Of a DNA stretch of 64,000 nt, positions 30,263-39,079 are shown in pieces. The stretch's first letter is position 1, and the number at the start of each line of letters is the position of its first letter. The notes under the pieces were generated by a model. It searched no databases. It saw only the letters and a program-made list of their open reading frames with translations, and was not told the origin of the DNA. A program made the translations under genes and the position numbers. The stretch is taken from positions 62,001 to 126,000 of the forward strand of contig NZ_PSSW01000003.1 in NCBI RefSeq assembly GCF_002933295.1, written 5' to 3'. The stretch comes from Marinobacter flavimaris. Its GTDB lineage: Bacteria > Pseudomonadota > Gammaproteobacteria > Pseudomonadales > Oleiphilaceae.

Positions 30263-31546
30263 ATGACCCGAATGGTCACCTCCCTGTCTGCCCTGATTCT
30301 AAGCATTATTCTGCTGGTCAGTGGCAATGCATTCCTGATGACACTGCTGGGCATCCGTCTGAGTATCGAGGCGATATCGCCAGATATTATCGGCTGGATT
30401 CTGGTCTGCTATTCCATCGGTTTTGTGTTGGGTACGCTCTACGTTCACAGGATTATCGGCCGGGTTGGTCATATCCGGGCGTTCGCGGTGTTTGCCGCCG
30501 CTGCCGCTGTCACGTCGCTACTCTATCCGATGGCCGTTTCCGAGATTTTCTGGGCCGTTCTGCGGGTACTCTCCGGGTTCAGTATTGCCGGTGTGCTGGT
30601 GGTCATCGAGAGCTGGTTCTCCAGCCGTGCCACTAATGCCAACCGCGGTGCGTTGTTTGCGGTGTACCAGATTGTTTTTTATCTGTCCGCCGCCGGCGGC
30701 CAGCTCATCGTAAATATCGGCGACCCCGCCAATTTCATGCCTTTCTCGATTGCCGCGATTCTCTTGGCGGTGGCGCTGATGCCGCTGGCACTGACCAAAA
30801 TGGAAGCGCCCGTTATTGAGCAGGTTCAGCGCATCTCTATTTTCACTTTGGCACGGGAATCCTTTTCCGGTGTTGCCGGCGCCCTGATCTGTGGCGTCAT
30901 GATCGGCGGCTTTTATGCGCTTGGGCCGGTGTACGCAACACTGGTCGGGCTGGACGTTGCACGGACATCCACGTTCATGGCCAGTGCCATTGTCGCGGCC
31001 ATGATCCTTGCCTGGCCGCTGGGCCGGCTCTGCGACCGTTTCGACCGGCGCCGCGTGATGTTCTGGATCGCTCTGGTAGCGGCTTCAGCGGCAGGCGGTG
31101 TCGGAGTTCTCGGGGCCGAAAATGCGTGGCTTTTGACCCTTCTGGTTGGTGTGTTCACGGGGCTTTCAGCCGCTTTGTATCCCGTAGCCGTGGCCATCAC
31201 CAATGACCGTATGGAAAGCACCCGTATTGTGGCCGCTAGTGCCACCCTGTTGCTCAGTTACGGCGTTGGCAGTGTCATCGGGCCGGTTGTCATGGCGGAG
31301 CTGATCAATCTCCTGGGGCCGAAAGGCCTGTTCTTCGGTAATGCCGGCTTCCTGCTGCTGCTGGCCTTGATTACCAGCTACCGGATCAGTCATACCGAGG
31401 ACGTTGCCGTTGCAGATCAGGAGCACTTCGTACCTGCCATGCCGGAAGCGTCGCCGGTGCTTGCTGAAATCGATCCGCGGAACAGCGAGTTCCATGAGTC
31501 TCCTGAAGTCGAGGAAATGCACGAAGAGCAGCGTCAGGCGAGCTGA
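30263..31546 (+). CDS. MFS transporter (YcaD-like)
   Basis: A 427-residue major facilitator protein with 12 predicted membrane segments and a charged, acidic cytoplasmic tail of about 50 residues. The loop between segments 2 and 3 and GRLCDRFDRRRVMFW between 8 and 9 match the family. It resembles the YcaD subgroup. GGAG lies 8 nt before the ATG at 30263. Substrate unknown. A terminator hairpin overlaps its stop codon. Confidence 0.85.
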   Translation: MTRMVTSLSALILSIILLVSGNAFLMTLLGIRLSIEAISPDIIGWILVCYSIGFVLGTLYVHRIIGRVGHIRAFAVFAAAAAVTSLLYPMAVSEIFWAVLRVLSGFSIAGVLVVIESWFSSRATNANRGALFAVYQIVFYLSAAGGQLIVNIGDPANFMPFSIAAILLAVALMPLALTKMEAPVIEQVQRISIFTLARESFSGVAGALICGVMIGGFYALGPVYATLVGLDVARTSTFMASAIVAAMILAWPLGRLCDRFDRRRVMFWIALVAASAAGGVGVLGAENAWLLTLLVGVFTGLSAALYPVAVAITNDRMESTRIVAASATLLLSYGVGSVIGPVVMAELINLLGPKGLFFGNAGFLLLLALITSYRISHTEDVAVADQEHFVPAMPEASPVLAEIDPRNSEFHESPEVEEMHEEQRQAS

Positions 31547-31560
31547 CGCTGCTTTCGGTT
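31527..31560 (+). terminator. Terminator overlapping the MFS gene stop codon
   Basis: AGCAGCGTCAG (31527-31537) pairs perfectly with CTGACGCTGCT (31543-31553) around a 5-nt loop, followed by TTCGGTTTT. The TGA stop at 31544-31546 lies inside the stem. Confidence 0.65.
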
Positions 31561-31606
31561 TTCCCCAATTTTGTTTTTACTTCCGTATCTGTTTTTATCA
31601 CAATGG

Positions 31607-31618
31607 TTAGCATACTAT
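31607..31618 (+). promoter_or_regulatory. Candidate SlyA/MarR operator
   Basis: TTAGCATACTAT matches nine of twelve positions of the SlyA site TTAGCAAGCTAA. It lies about 90 bp upstream of the MarR-family gene in an A+T-rich intergenic region, as expected for autoregulation. Confidence 0.45.
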
Positions 31619-31708
31619 TGGTGACTTTCCGATAATGTGATTAATTGGCCGAAGGCGTGGCAGCGCCCGGCCCGGGCCAAGCCCTCTTTTGATATGGAGT
31701 GACGACAA

Positions 31709-32134
31709 ATGAGAGACCAGTTTCCTTTTGCGGTAGCGCGGGTTACCCGGCGCTGGAGAAAAATGCTGGACGAGCGCCTGAAGGATCTGGGCGTCACCCA
31801 GGCGCGCTGGAGCACGATGGTGTACCTGGAAAAAGGCGGTGAGGGCCTCACACAGCGTGAGCTGGCAAGCCTGATGGCGATCGAGAATCCGACCCTGGTT
31901 CGACTGCTGGACAGTCTCGAGCAACAGAATTTGATTGAGCGCCGGCCCTGCCCGAACGATCGCCGTGCGCGGCGGCTGCATCTGACCAACGCCGGCCGGG
32001 CGTTTATGGATGACCTTTCCGAGCGAGCCGAGGTGCTGCGCGAGGAAATGCTGGAAGGCATCAGCGACAAAGAGATCGAGTGCACCGTAAAGGTGTTCCA
32101 CAAGATCCTGGAAAACGCCGAAAAGCAGAAATAA
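31709..32134 (+). CDS. MarR-family regulator (SlyA-like)
   Basis: A 141-residue winged-helix regulator. Its recognition region (LTQRELASLMAIENPTLVR) and the wing with DRRARRLHLT are typical of the SlyA branch. GGAGTG precedes the ATG. The gene is followed after 3 nt by an EmrB-type drug exporter, the arrangement in which the regulator represses the pump and is released by its substrates. A SlyA-like operator lies upstream at 31607. Confidence 0.9.
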   Translation: MRDQFPFAVARVTRRWRKMLDERLKDLGVTQARWSTMVYLEKGGEGLTQRELASLMAIENPTLVRLLDSLEQQNLIERRPCPNDRRARRLHLTNAGRAFMDDLSERAEVLREEMLEGISDKEIECTVKVFHKILENAEKQK

Positions 32135-32137
32135 CCC

Positions 32138-33529
32138 TTGGCTGATAACTCAGTTGAGGGTCTGAAAGCCCGCTACGGGGATCGCTGGCGTTGGCTGGCG
32201 GTGGCCACGGTGATGATAGGCACCATGGCTACCGTACTCAGCGCCACCGTAGTCAACGTGGCGTTGCACGATATCATGGTGGAGTTCGGCATTCGCCAGG
32301 GCCAGGTTCACTGGCTGGCAACGGGCTTTATCGCCGCCATGACCACCACCATGCTGGCCTCCTCCTGGCTGCTGGATCACTTCGGGGTTCGCAAGACCCT
32401 TGCCGTAGCCATGTTTCTCTTTACCCTGATTTCCCTTGCCGGCGGTTTTGCCGAGACGCCGGGGCAGCTTATCGCCGCCCGGATCGGCCAGGGTGCCATG
32501 GCCGGCCTGATGCAGCCCATGGGCATGTATCTGGTGTTCCGGATTTTCCCCCGCGATCGCCGCGGCCAGGCCATGGGTATCTACGGTATGGGGGTGATTC
32601 TGGCCCCGGCCCTCGGTCCGGTGCTGGGAGGCTTTCTGGTTGATCAGCTGGACTGGCGCTACGTGATGTTTGCACCGGCTCCGGTTACGCTTCTGGGTGT
32701 GTTGATGGCCTGGCGTTTCCTGCCTTTGCCGGTCTCCCGGCCGGCGCCCTATCGGTTTGATCTGCCCGGTTTGTTACTGCTCGGCCTCACCATTGCCCTG
32801 TCCCTGGATACCCTCAACCGACTGCAGCAGGCGTCAGGACAGCAGACGTGGATTCTTGCTGAAGCATTGCTGGCCCTTTGCGGGCTGGTGTTCTTTGTGT
32901 TGCGTGAACGGCAGACTGCGCACCCGCTGGTGAACATCGGCTTGCTGCGCAAACCGGCATTCCTGTTCGCCTGCCTCGGGGCCATGGCGCTGGGGCTGGC
33001 GCTGTTCGGATCCACTTATCTTATTCCGTTGTTTGTCCAGACAGCCCTCGGGTTCAGTGCGACGGAGGCAGGGTTGCTGATGCTGCCTGCAGGGATTGTC
33101 CTGGGTATGACGTTCCCGCTGGCCGGTCGGCTGGCGGACAGGCATAGCGCCCGGGTTCTGGTTGTCTTCGGGATTGGTGTATTTGCCCTTTCAGCCGTAC
33201 TGTTCGCGATGTCAGACCTCGAGCTGGCGTTCGGCTGGCTGGTTCTCTGGACCGTTTTGGGGCGCGTTGGCATCGGATTCATGCTTCCGGCTCTGTCGAC
33301 CGGTGCCCTGAACCCGCTGGAGCCACAGGAGTTAGGTGCCGGCTCCAGTAGCCTGAACTTTATGCGACAGCTCGGGGGCGCCTTTGGTGTCAACCTGGTG
33401 GCCCTGACCATCGAGTTCGGCGAGCACAGTGCGGGCATGCCAACGATCAATGCGTTCCATTCCGCCTGGTGGCTGGTGGCGGCATTCGTAGCGGTTGCGG
33501 CGATCCCGGTTTGGCGAATGCGGGTCTAG
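32138..33529 (+). CDS. DHA2-type MFS drug exporter (EmrB/QacA family)
   Basis: A 463-residue membrane transporter with about 14 hydrophobic segments. VNVALHDIMVEF at the end of segment 1 is the usual drug:H+ antiporter-2 motif. GMGVILAPALGPVLGGFLVD is motif C of proton-driven antiporters. It starts with TTG 3 nt after the marR stop, with no strong ribosome site, so it depends on coupling to marR. No EmrA-type adaptor gene follows. Confidence 0.88.
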   Translation: MADNSVEGLKARYGDRWRWLAVATVMIGTMATVLSATVVNVALHDIMVEFGIRQGQVHWLATGFIAAMTTTMLASSWLLDHFGVRKTLAVAMFLFTLISLAGGFAETPGQLIAARIGQGAMAGLMQPMGMYLVFRIFPRDRRGQAMGIYGMGVILAPALGPVLGGFLVDQLDWRYVMFAPAPVTLLGVLMAWRFLPLPVSRPAPYRFDLPGLLLLGLTIALSLDTLNRLQQASGQQTWILAEALLALCGLVFFVLRERQTAHPLVNIGLLRKPAFLFACLGAMALGLALFGSTYLIPLFVQTALGFSATEAGLLMLPAGIVLGMTFPLAGRLADRHSARVLVVFGIGVFALSAVLFAMSDLELAFGWLVLWTVLGRVGIGFMLPALSTGALNPLEPQELGAGSSSLNFMRQLGGAFGVNLVALTIEFGEHSAGMPTINAFHSAWWLVAAFVAVAAIPVWRMRV

Positions 33530-33580
33530 GAAGACCTTTGGTTGCGGCCCCGCGCCGGATTCATTATTATGCCGGCATCT

Positions 33581-33761
33581 CTTCAGGGGAGTAGCCTCCG
33601 CATCGGAATGTCCGAGCGGATGATAGTCAACATACTTGGGGCCAAATCCCCATGGCTATCATGTTTCACCGCAACACCGGTGATATTGGCAAGACCTGAG
33701 GCGGTTTCACCTCCATTGGGCGGAAGGTGGGCTGCCTCATGTCTGGTTATCCGCCCTGGAG
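33581..33761 (+). promoter_or_regulatory. yybP-ykoY (Mn2+) riboswitch with expression platform
   Basis: The aptamer spans 33581-33701. P1 is formed by CTTCAGG (33581-33587) and CCTGAGG (33695-33701). The family loops GGGGAGTAG, CAACATACT and AAGACC are in order. Downstream, TGAGGC (33697-33702) can pair instead with GCCTCA (33734-33739), excluding P1. GGGCGGA (33718-33724) can pair with TCCGCCC (33750-33756) just before the GGAG ribosome site. Members bind Mn2+ and control Mn2+ exporters, matching the next gene. The direction of the switch cannot be fixed by eye. Confidence 0.9.
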
Positions 33762-33767
33762 TTTTTC

Positions 33768-34337
33768 ATGGACGCTTTTCTCGCCTCGACGGTTGCTGTT
33801 GCCATAGCGGAAATTGGTGACAAGACCCAGTTGCTGTCGCTTTTCCTGGTTGCCAGATACGCCACACGCCTGCCTATTATTCTCGGCATTTTTGTCGCAA
33901 CGGTTCTCAACCACGCCTTATCTGCCTGGCTCGGTGCCTGGGTCGCTTCCTTTATTCCAGAAGCCTGGCTGCCCTGGATTCTGGCCGGCAGCTTTGTCGC
34001 CATCGCTCTGTGGCTACTGGTGCCCGACAAGGATGACAGCGCAGACTCGAAGTTTCTGGGCATGGGGGCGTTCATGGCCACCACCATCATGTTTTTCCTG
34101 GCGGAAATCGGCGACAAGACCCAGGTGGCAACGGTCGTTCTCGCCGCCCGCTTTACCGAAACCTTCTGGGTTATTCTGGGCACCACGGTGGGGATGCTGC
34201 TGGCCAACATACCGGTTATCATGGCAGGACGCTGGCTGATGGAACGGTTGCCCCTTGCCACAGCCCGGATTGGCGCAAGCGTTCTGTTCGTGGTGCTTGC
34301 CGTTGTAACAGTGTGGGCAACCTTTATGAACTCCTGA
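33768..34337 (+). CDS. GDT1/TMEM165-family (UPF0016) Mn2+ exporter
   Basis: A 189-residue membrane protein with six segments in two repeats. Each repeat carries the family motif E-x-G-D-K-T: AEIGDKTQLL near residue 13 and AEIGDKTQVA near 108. Bacterial members export Mn2+ (MneA/Mnx types), and the yybP-ykoY riboswitch directly ahead supports that role. The start at 33768 has GGAG 6 nt upstream. Confidence 0.92.
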   Translation: MDAFLASTVAVAIAEIGDKTQLLSLFLVARYATRLPIILGIFVATVLNHALSAWLGAWVASFIPEAWLPWILAGSFVAIALWLLVPDKDDSADSKFLGMGAFMATTIMFFLAEIGDKTQVATVVLAARFTETFWVILGTTVGMLLANIPVIMAGRWLMERLPLATARIGASVLFVVLAVVTVWATFMNS

Positions 34338-34389
34338 GGGTACTTGCTGTCACTGTACCCGGTTGCCTGATGCTTTCGGAATGTTTTCT

Positions 34390-35436
34390 ATGTGGTTCAG
34401 ATTCTTAATGGTTTTTGCTTTGGCACAGCTCCTGGCATTTCCGACCATCGGTTCGGAACAGCCTGTGGAGGCTGTCAGTAATTCGGATACCCCGGAGAAA
34501 CCCGACAGAAGCCCTCGTGTGCCCACCTTCCCGATCCAGGGGGACCTGGCCGGAGAGCTTGGCGTATTCGAGACCCGTTACGAGGACACTTTTGCCGGCA
34601 TTGGCAACCGTCTGGCCATGGGCTATCTGGAGTTGGTGAAGGCCAATCCCGGTGTCGACCCCTGGCTACCCGGAGAAGGCACTACGATTACCCTGCCGCG
34701 CCATTATGTGCTGCCCGACTCCCGGCGCGAGGGCATTGTCATCAATCTTGCGGAGTACCGCCTGTATTACTTCACCAATGGGGGAGTTCAGGTGTACCCG
34801 GTTGGAGTGGGAACGGCTGAAAATCCCTCTCCGCTGACCGATGCCGAAGTCACCATGCCGCTGGAATCTCCGGCCTGGTATCCGCCGGCCAGTATTCGCG
34901 CGGAGTACGAGGCATCAGGTGAGTACCTGCCCCGTATGATTCCTCCGGGCCCCGGGAATCCGCTTGGTACCCACGCCCTGTTGCTGAGCGAGAAAGGCTA
35001 TCTGATCCACGGCACCAACAAGAAGTTTGGTGTGGGCATGCCGGTCAGCCATGGCTGTTTCCGGATGTACAACGAGGATATCTCCCGGTTTGTTTACCAG
35101 GTTGAGAAAGGTACACCGGTTCAGGTTGTCCACGATGCCGTCAAGATCGGTTTCTCGGATGGTGAGGTCTGGCTTGAGGTGCACCGCCCCCATGAAGACT
35201 ACCCCCGAGAAGATCGCGACCGTTTATGGCAGCAGGTCTTCGCTGAAGTTGAAGCTTTCCGCAGCCAGCACCCAGGCGTTGAGGTCAAGCGTGGCGCCAT
35301 TGAGCTGGCAGTGGACCAGGCCGATGGTCTGCCAACCATGATTGGTGAACGGGTTACCCAAATGGCCGCAGACAAGACCGTGGAAGAGAAGTCACCGGAA
35401 TCGGCCAACGAGCCGGAGCAGCGGCTATACTTCTGA
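34390..35436 (+). CDS. L,D-transpeptidase (YkuD domain), ErfK/YbiS-like
   Basis: A 348-residue exported enzyme with a signal peptide (MWFRFLMVFALAQLLAFP), a LysM-like region (about 40-105) and a YkuD catalytic domain (about 115-250). The active site is HGTNKKFG followed by PVSHGCFRMYN, with the nucleophile cysteine. Such enzymes make 3-3 cross-links or attach lipoprotein to peptidoglycan. The long C-terminal extension (about 90 residues) has no known domain. Start chosen at 34390 (CGGA 9 nt upstream); 34381 is also possible. Confidence 0.9.
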   Translation: MWFRFLMVFALAQLLAFPTIGSEQPVEAVSNSDTPEKPDRSPRVPTFPIQGDLAGELGVFETRYEDTFAGIGNRLAMGYLELVKANPGVDPWLPGEGTTITLPRHYVLPDSRREGIVINLAEYRLYYFTNGGVQVYPVGVGTAENPSPLTDAEVTMPLESPAWYPPASIRAEYEASGEYLPRMIPPGPGNPLGTHALLLSEKGYLIHGTNKKFGVGMPVSHGCFRMYNEDISRFVYQVEKGTPVQVVHDAVKIGFSDGEVWLEVHRPHEDYPREDRDRLWQQVFAEVEAFRSQHPGVEVKRGAIELAVDQADGLPTMIGERVTQMAADKTVEEKSPESANEPEQRLYF

Positions 35437-35548
35437 CATAGAGTTCCGGGCAAGAGTGCCGCGCTGCGTGAGTGCCTGAGACAGAACCGCGGCCACTGTG
35501 CCATCGTATGTCCAGCAATCAGAATTTTTCCGGATCCGGGGAGGCGTC

Positions 35549-37036
35549 ATGCAGGTAAACCATCCCATGCGATCACAGAACCCTGCCCGGCTTCGGCGCT
35601 GGGCCCTGGTGATGATGACCGGCGCCCTGCTGGCACTGGCTTCCCTCGCCCATCAGGTTTTTGCCCAGCAGAAGGCTTCCGAGACCGCTCTGGTGCTTAC
35701 AGTTGAGGGCGCCATTGGCCCCGCGACCATGGACTATGTCACCCGGGGTATTCGCAGGGCCGAATCTGAGGGTGCCGGCCTGGTGATCATTGAAATGGAC
35801 ACCCCGGGCGGCCTGATGGATTCCATGCGGGATATCATCAAGGTGATTCTTGCCTCTGAAGTTCCCGTGGCTACCTATGTTTCCCCGCAGGGCGCCCGGG
35901 CCGCCAGCGCTGGCACGTTTATTCTCTATGGCAGTCACATTGCCGCCATGGCCCCTGCGACCAACCTGGGCTCTGCGACGCCGGTTCAGATGGGCGGCCT
36001 GCCGGGCAGCCCGGAACCGGAGAGCGATCCGGCCTCCGGCGAGCCGCAAACGGAGGAAGGCTCTGATTCCGAATCCGGGTCTTCGTCTGACGGCGAACAG
36101 CAAGCCAGCGACGATGACGGCAAACGGCGCGGTGGTACCGCCATGGAACGCAAGGTTCTGGAAGACGCGGTCAGTTATATTCGCGGGCTGGCGGAACGTC
36201 ACGGCCGGAATGCCGAGTGGGCCGAGGAAGCCGTCCGTGAGGCGGTGAATCTCGGTGCCGATGAGGCCCTGGAAAAGAACGTCATCGACGTGGTCGCACC
36301 CAACATTCAGGACTTGCTGCAGCAAATGGATGGCCGGACCGTTCGCATGGCGTCGGGCGACATGACCCTGAATACGGCCAGTCTGGAAATCGTCCGGTCC
36401 CAGCCGGACTGGCGCACCCGCCTGCTGTCGGTGATCACCGATCCGAACGTTGCCTACTTCCTGATGATTATCGGCTTCTACGGCATCATCTTCGAACTGG
36501 CCAACCCCGGTGCCGTGGTGCCGGGCGTGATTGGCGCTATCTCGCTGATTCTCGCGCTCTTTGCCTTCCAGGTTCTGTCGGTGAATTATGCCGGCCTGGC
36601 ATTGATCATCCTCGGGTTGGCGTTCATCGTGGGGGAGGCGTTTGTGCCCAGTTTCGGGATATTGGGGGTCGGCGGCATTGTCGCTTTTGTGACCGGTTCG
36701 ATCATCCTGATGGATGGCAGTCACCGGGATATTTCGCTACCGACAATTGGCGGCACCGCCGTGGTGGCCGGTGGCTTTATCCTCTGGACGGTGACCCGCT
36801 TCATCGGCCTGCGTCGACGGCATCCGGTCAGTGGGGCCGAGCAGATCACCCATGAGGAAGCCGTGGCACTGGACGAGTTCTCGGGAGAGCATGGCCACTA
36901 CCGTGGTCATGTCCGGCTTAGCGGTGAGCGTTGGAATGCCATCAGCGAAGCGCCTGTCAAGGAGGGTGACCGGGTTCAAGTGACAGCAATTGAAGGTTTG
37001 ACGGTAACCGTCAGGGTCATCCAGGAAAGCGGTTGA
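35549..37036 (+). CDS. nfeD: NfeD-type membrane serine protease (long form)
   Basis: A 495-residue protein: signal peptide, ClpP-like serine protease domain (catalytic serine in RAASAGTF near residue 115), four to five membrane segments (about 300-420) and a C-terminal NfeD OB-fold domain. Family members cleave the C-terminus of the partner stomatin. Between the serine and the conserved lysine region lies an insertion of about 50 residues, very rich in Ser, Glu and Asp, not present in shorter homologues. The start at 35549 follows GGGGAGG. It forms an operon with the stomatin gene 37 nt downstream. Confidence 0.92.
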   Translation: MQVNHPMRSQNPARLRRWALVMMTGALLALASLAHQVFAQQKASETALVLTVEGAIGPATMDYVTRGIRRAESEGAGLVIIEMDTPGGLMDSMRDIIKVILASEVPVATYVSPQGARAASAGTFILYGSHIAAMAPATNLGSATPVQMGGLPGSPEPESDPASGEPQTEEGSDSESGSSSDGEQQASDDDGKRRGGTAMERKVLEDAVSYIRGLAERHGRNAEWAEEAVREAVNLGADEALEKNVIDVVAPNIQDLLQQMDGRTVRMASGDMTLNTASLEIVRSQPDWRTRLLSVITDPNVAYFLMIIGFYGIIFELANPGAVVPGVIGAISLILALFAFQVLSVNYAGLALIILGLAFIVGEAFVPSFGILGVGGIVAFVTGSIILMDGSHRDISLPTIGGTAVVAGGFILWTVTRFIGLRRRHPVSGAEQITHEEAVALDEFSGEHGHYRGHVRLSGERWNAISEAPVKEGDRVQVTAIEGLTVTVRVIQESG

Positions 37037-37073
37037 CCCGGCAGACAAAGTAACGGCAATACAAGGAGGCCGT

Positions 37074-37877
37074 ATGATTGGCGATCTGATTCCCTATCTG
37101 GCACCAACGGTGGTGTTACTGCTCATTCTTGCTTCGGCCATCAAGATCCTGCCGGAGTACGAGCGTGGCGTTGTTTTCTTTCTCGGGCGGTTCCAGGGTG
37201 TCAAAGGCCCGGGGCTGATCATCGTCATTCCCGGCATTCAGCAGATCGTGCGGGTGGATCTGCGGGTAATCACCCTGGATGTTCCCAGCCAGGACGTCAT
37301 CTCCCGCGATAACGTGACGGTACGGGTGAATGCCGTGCTTTACTTCCGTGTCGTGGATCCCGAGCGGGCGATTATCCGGGTGGAGGATTTCAATTCCGCG
37401 ACCAGTCAACTGGCCCAGACCACGCTGCGGTCGGTGCTGGGCAAGCACGATCTCGACGAAATGCTGTCAGAGCGGGACAAGCTCAATTCGGATATCCAGG
37501 AAATCATCGATGCCCAGACCGAGGAATGGGGCATCAAGGTGGCCAACGTGGAAATCAAGCACGTGGATCTCAACGAGTCCATGATTCGTGCCATTGCCCG
37601 CCAGGCCGAGGCCGAGCGCGAGCGGCGTGCCAAGGTCATCCACGCCGAGGGCGAATTACAGGCGTCCAAGAAGCTGGTGGAAGCGGCGGATGTCATGTCT
37701 ACCAACTCCGGTTCCATGCAGCTGCGTTACCTGCAGACCCTGGCGGATATGAGCAATACCAATTCATCCACCATTGTGTTTCCGCTGCCAATGGAGTTGA
37801 TGACCACGTTCCTGAAGGAAAACAAACCCTTTACGCCTGATAAGCCCGATCCGGACAAACCCGAACCCGAGGCATAA
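37074..37877 (+). CDS. Stomatin/slipin (SPFH domain) protein
   Basis: A 267-residue SPFH/band 7 protein with one N-terminal membrane anchor (about residues 8-26). The SPFH domain includes [26 protein letters not shown], and a coiled coil (about 185-225) precedes a proline-rich tail of repeated PDKP. It forms membrane microdomain scaffolds with NfeD. AAGGAGG precedes the ATG. It is the last gene of the nfeD unit and ends at a bidirectional terminator. Confidence 0.92.
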   Translation: MIGDLIPYLAPTVVLLLILASAIKILPEYERGVVFFLGRFQGVKGPGLIIVIPGIQQIVRVDLRVITLDVPSQDVISRDNVTVRVNAVLYFRVVDPERAIIRVEDFNSATSQLAQTTLRSVLGKHDLDEMLSERDKLNSDIQEIIDAQTEEWGIKVANVEIKHVDLNESMIRAIARQAEAERERRAKVIHAEGELQASKKLVEAADVMSTNSGSMQLRYLQTLADMSNTNSSTIVFPLPMELMTTFLKENKPFTPDKPDPDKPEPEA

Positions 37878-37904
37878 AAAAAGGCCGGCATTGCCGGCCT
37901 TTTC
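37876..37904. terminator. Bidirectional terminator between stomatin and Lpp genes
   Basis: AAGGCCGGC (37881-37889) pairs with GCCGGCCTT (37893-37901) around a 3-nt loop, preceded by a run of A and followed by T. It serves both convergent genes. Confidence 0.9.
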
Positions 37905-37919
37905 TGTTACGTATCAGCC

Positions 37920-38201
37920 TTACTTCTGGCTGGCACGCTCGAGCATACGCTTGGCACGCTCGTTTGCTTCGTCAGCGGCTTTCTGGGCTGCCTTGGCAGC
38001 GGCCAGAGCTTCTTCTGCAGTCTGCTGGGCAGTACGTGCAGAGCTTGCAGCGCTGTTAGCGGTGTTCATTGCATTTTCAGCAGTGCGCTCAGCGGAGCTG
38101 GCGGTTGCATTCGCTTCGTCGAGGGCGCCTTGGTCAGTCGTGGCACAACCTGCAGTCAGAGCAGTGGCCAGTGCAATCCCGGCGATCGTCAGTTTACGCA
38201 T
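37920..38201 (-). CDS. lpp: Murein lipoprotein, Lpp/OprI type
   Basis: A 93-residue outer membrane lipoprotein with lipobox LTAGC at the end of the signal peptide. An alanine-rich heptad coiled coil (alanine zipper) follows, and the C-terminus ERASQK ends in the lysine that can be linked to peptidoglycan. This is the arrangement of Pseudomonas OprI. AAGGGGA precedes the ATG; the frame stays open upstream to 38339 but that covers the promoter. An L,D-transpeptidase gene of the kind that makes such links lies 207 bp upstream on the same strand. Confidence 0.9.
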   Translation of the reverse strand: MRKLTIAGIALATALTAGCATTDQGALDEANATASSAERTAENAMNTANSAASSARTAQQTAEEALAAAKAAQKAADEANERAKRMLERASQK

Positions 38202-38247
38202 TGTAAATCCCCTTATTGGTCGAGTTATTTCCTGTGATCCGAAAGTC

Positions 38248-38253
38248 AGTATA
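38248..38253 (-). promoter_or_regulatory. Possible -10 element of lpp
   Basis: Read on the minus strand this is TATACT, about 47 bp before the lpp start codon. TTGACA lies too close (10 bp) to serve as its -35, so assignment is tentative. Confidence 0.3.
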
Positions 38254-38315
38254 GACGACTTCCTGTCAACCTGTGCCCGATAGGCATAATAGGCATTGAC
38301 TACCGGAGTCGTTAA

Positions 38316-38332
38316 ACAGTGTAAAACACTGT
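38316..38332. repeat. Operator-like palindrome upstream of lpp
   Basis: ACAGTGTAAAACACTGT is a perfect 7-bp dyad with a 3-bp spacer in the gap between lpp and the L,D-transpeptidase gene. It resembles a regulator binding site more than a terminator; no factor is assigned. Confidence 0.45.
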
Positions 38333-38408
38333 AAGCCAAAATGTTAACTCAGGATAGGTAAATATTCTTAGCGTATGACAACAACTTAATTCTGCTGTCA
38401 GGCTTTTC

Positions 38409-38972
38409 TCAGGGGTGAATGCTGATCGGGGTCCCGTTCGACACCAGTTGCCAGATTTCGTCCATCTCTTCGTTGGTCACGGCAATACAGCCATCGGTCC
38501 AATCCAGACCGGTGTAGGCGAAGGCCATGTCGCCCACATCATTGGGAAGGCCATGGATCATGATGCTGCCACCGGGGTCCAGGCCCCAGGCGGATGCCAG
38601 TTCCCGATCCCGCTCACTGGGGTAGGAGATGTGGATGGATTTGTAGAAATCGCTCTCGGCATTGCGCCAGTCCAGGGTGTAATCGCCCTCCGGTGTGCGC
38701 TCGTCACCCTCGTACAGCTTGTGGCCTTCCGGATTGTCGCCCAGGGAAATGCGGTAGCTGCGAACCACGTCCTCGCCATCCATCAGGTACAGGCGGCGCT
38801 CTCCCTTGCGAACCACCACCCTACTGACGTTCTGAATGTCCGCGGGCTCATACATGGTGGCAACCGGCATCCGGGTGTCGGCCTTGGCCAGCAGCTCGGT
38901 TGCAAAGGCGGTTGGAGCGGCCGCCATGCAGAGCAGGGCGAGGCTGGATAATAGGGCGCGGAAAATGCTCAT
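38409..38972 (-). CDS. L,D-transpeptidase (YkuD domain), short form
   Basis: A 187-residue exported YkuD-family protein with a signal peptide (about residues 1-24). The catalytic region includes SIMIHGLP and DWTDGCIAVTNEEMDEIW with the nucleophile cysteine. The TDGCIAV variant is that of the YafK/ErfK-like short subgroup rather than SHGC. AAGGAC precedes the ATG. Its neighbour downstream is lpp, suggesting work on the lipoprotein-peptidoglycan link (attachment or removal). Confidence 0.88.
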   Translation of the reverse strand: MSIFRALLSSLALLCMAAAPTAFATELLAKADTRMPVATMYEPADIQNVSRVVVRKGERRLYLMDGEDVVRSYRISLGDNPEGHKLYEGDERTPEGDYTLDWRNAESDFYKSIHISYPSERDRELASAWGLDPGGSIMIHGLPNDVGDMAFAYTGLDWTDGCIAVTNEEMDEIWQLVSNGTPISIHP

Positions 38973-39079
38973 GTCCTTAACTTACCAATGATTAATCTTT
39001 GTACAGGCGATTTATACCATAGCCCGCAAGGGATCTGTTAAGGGGTTTTGTTAACTTTTTTGGCTATCTGGTTCGCTGA

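Noticed and set aside
30106..30636. 176-codon plus-strand frame overlapping the MFS gene start
   Set aside because: The other frame gives a clear 12-segment transporter; this one is a shadow.
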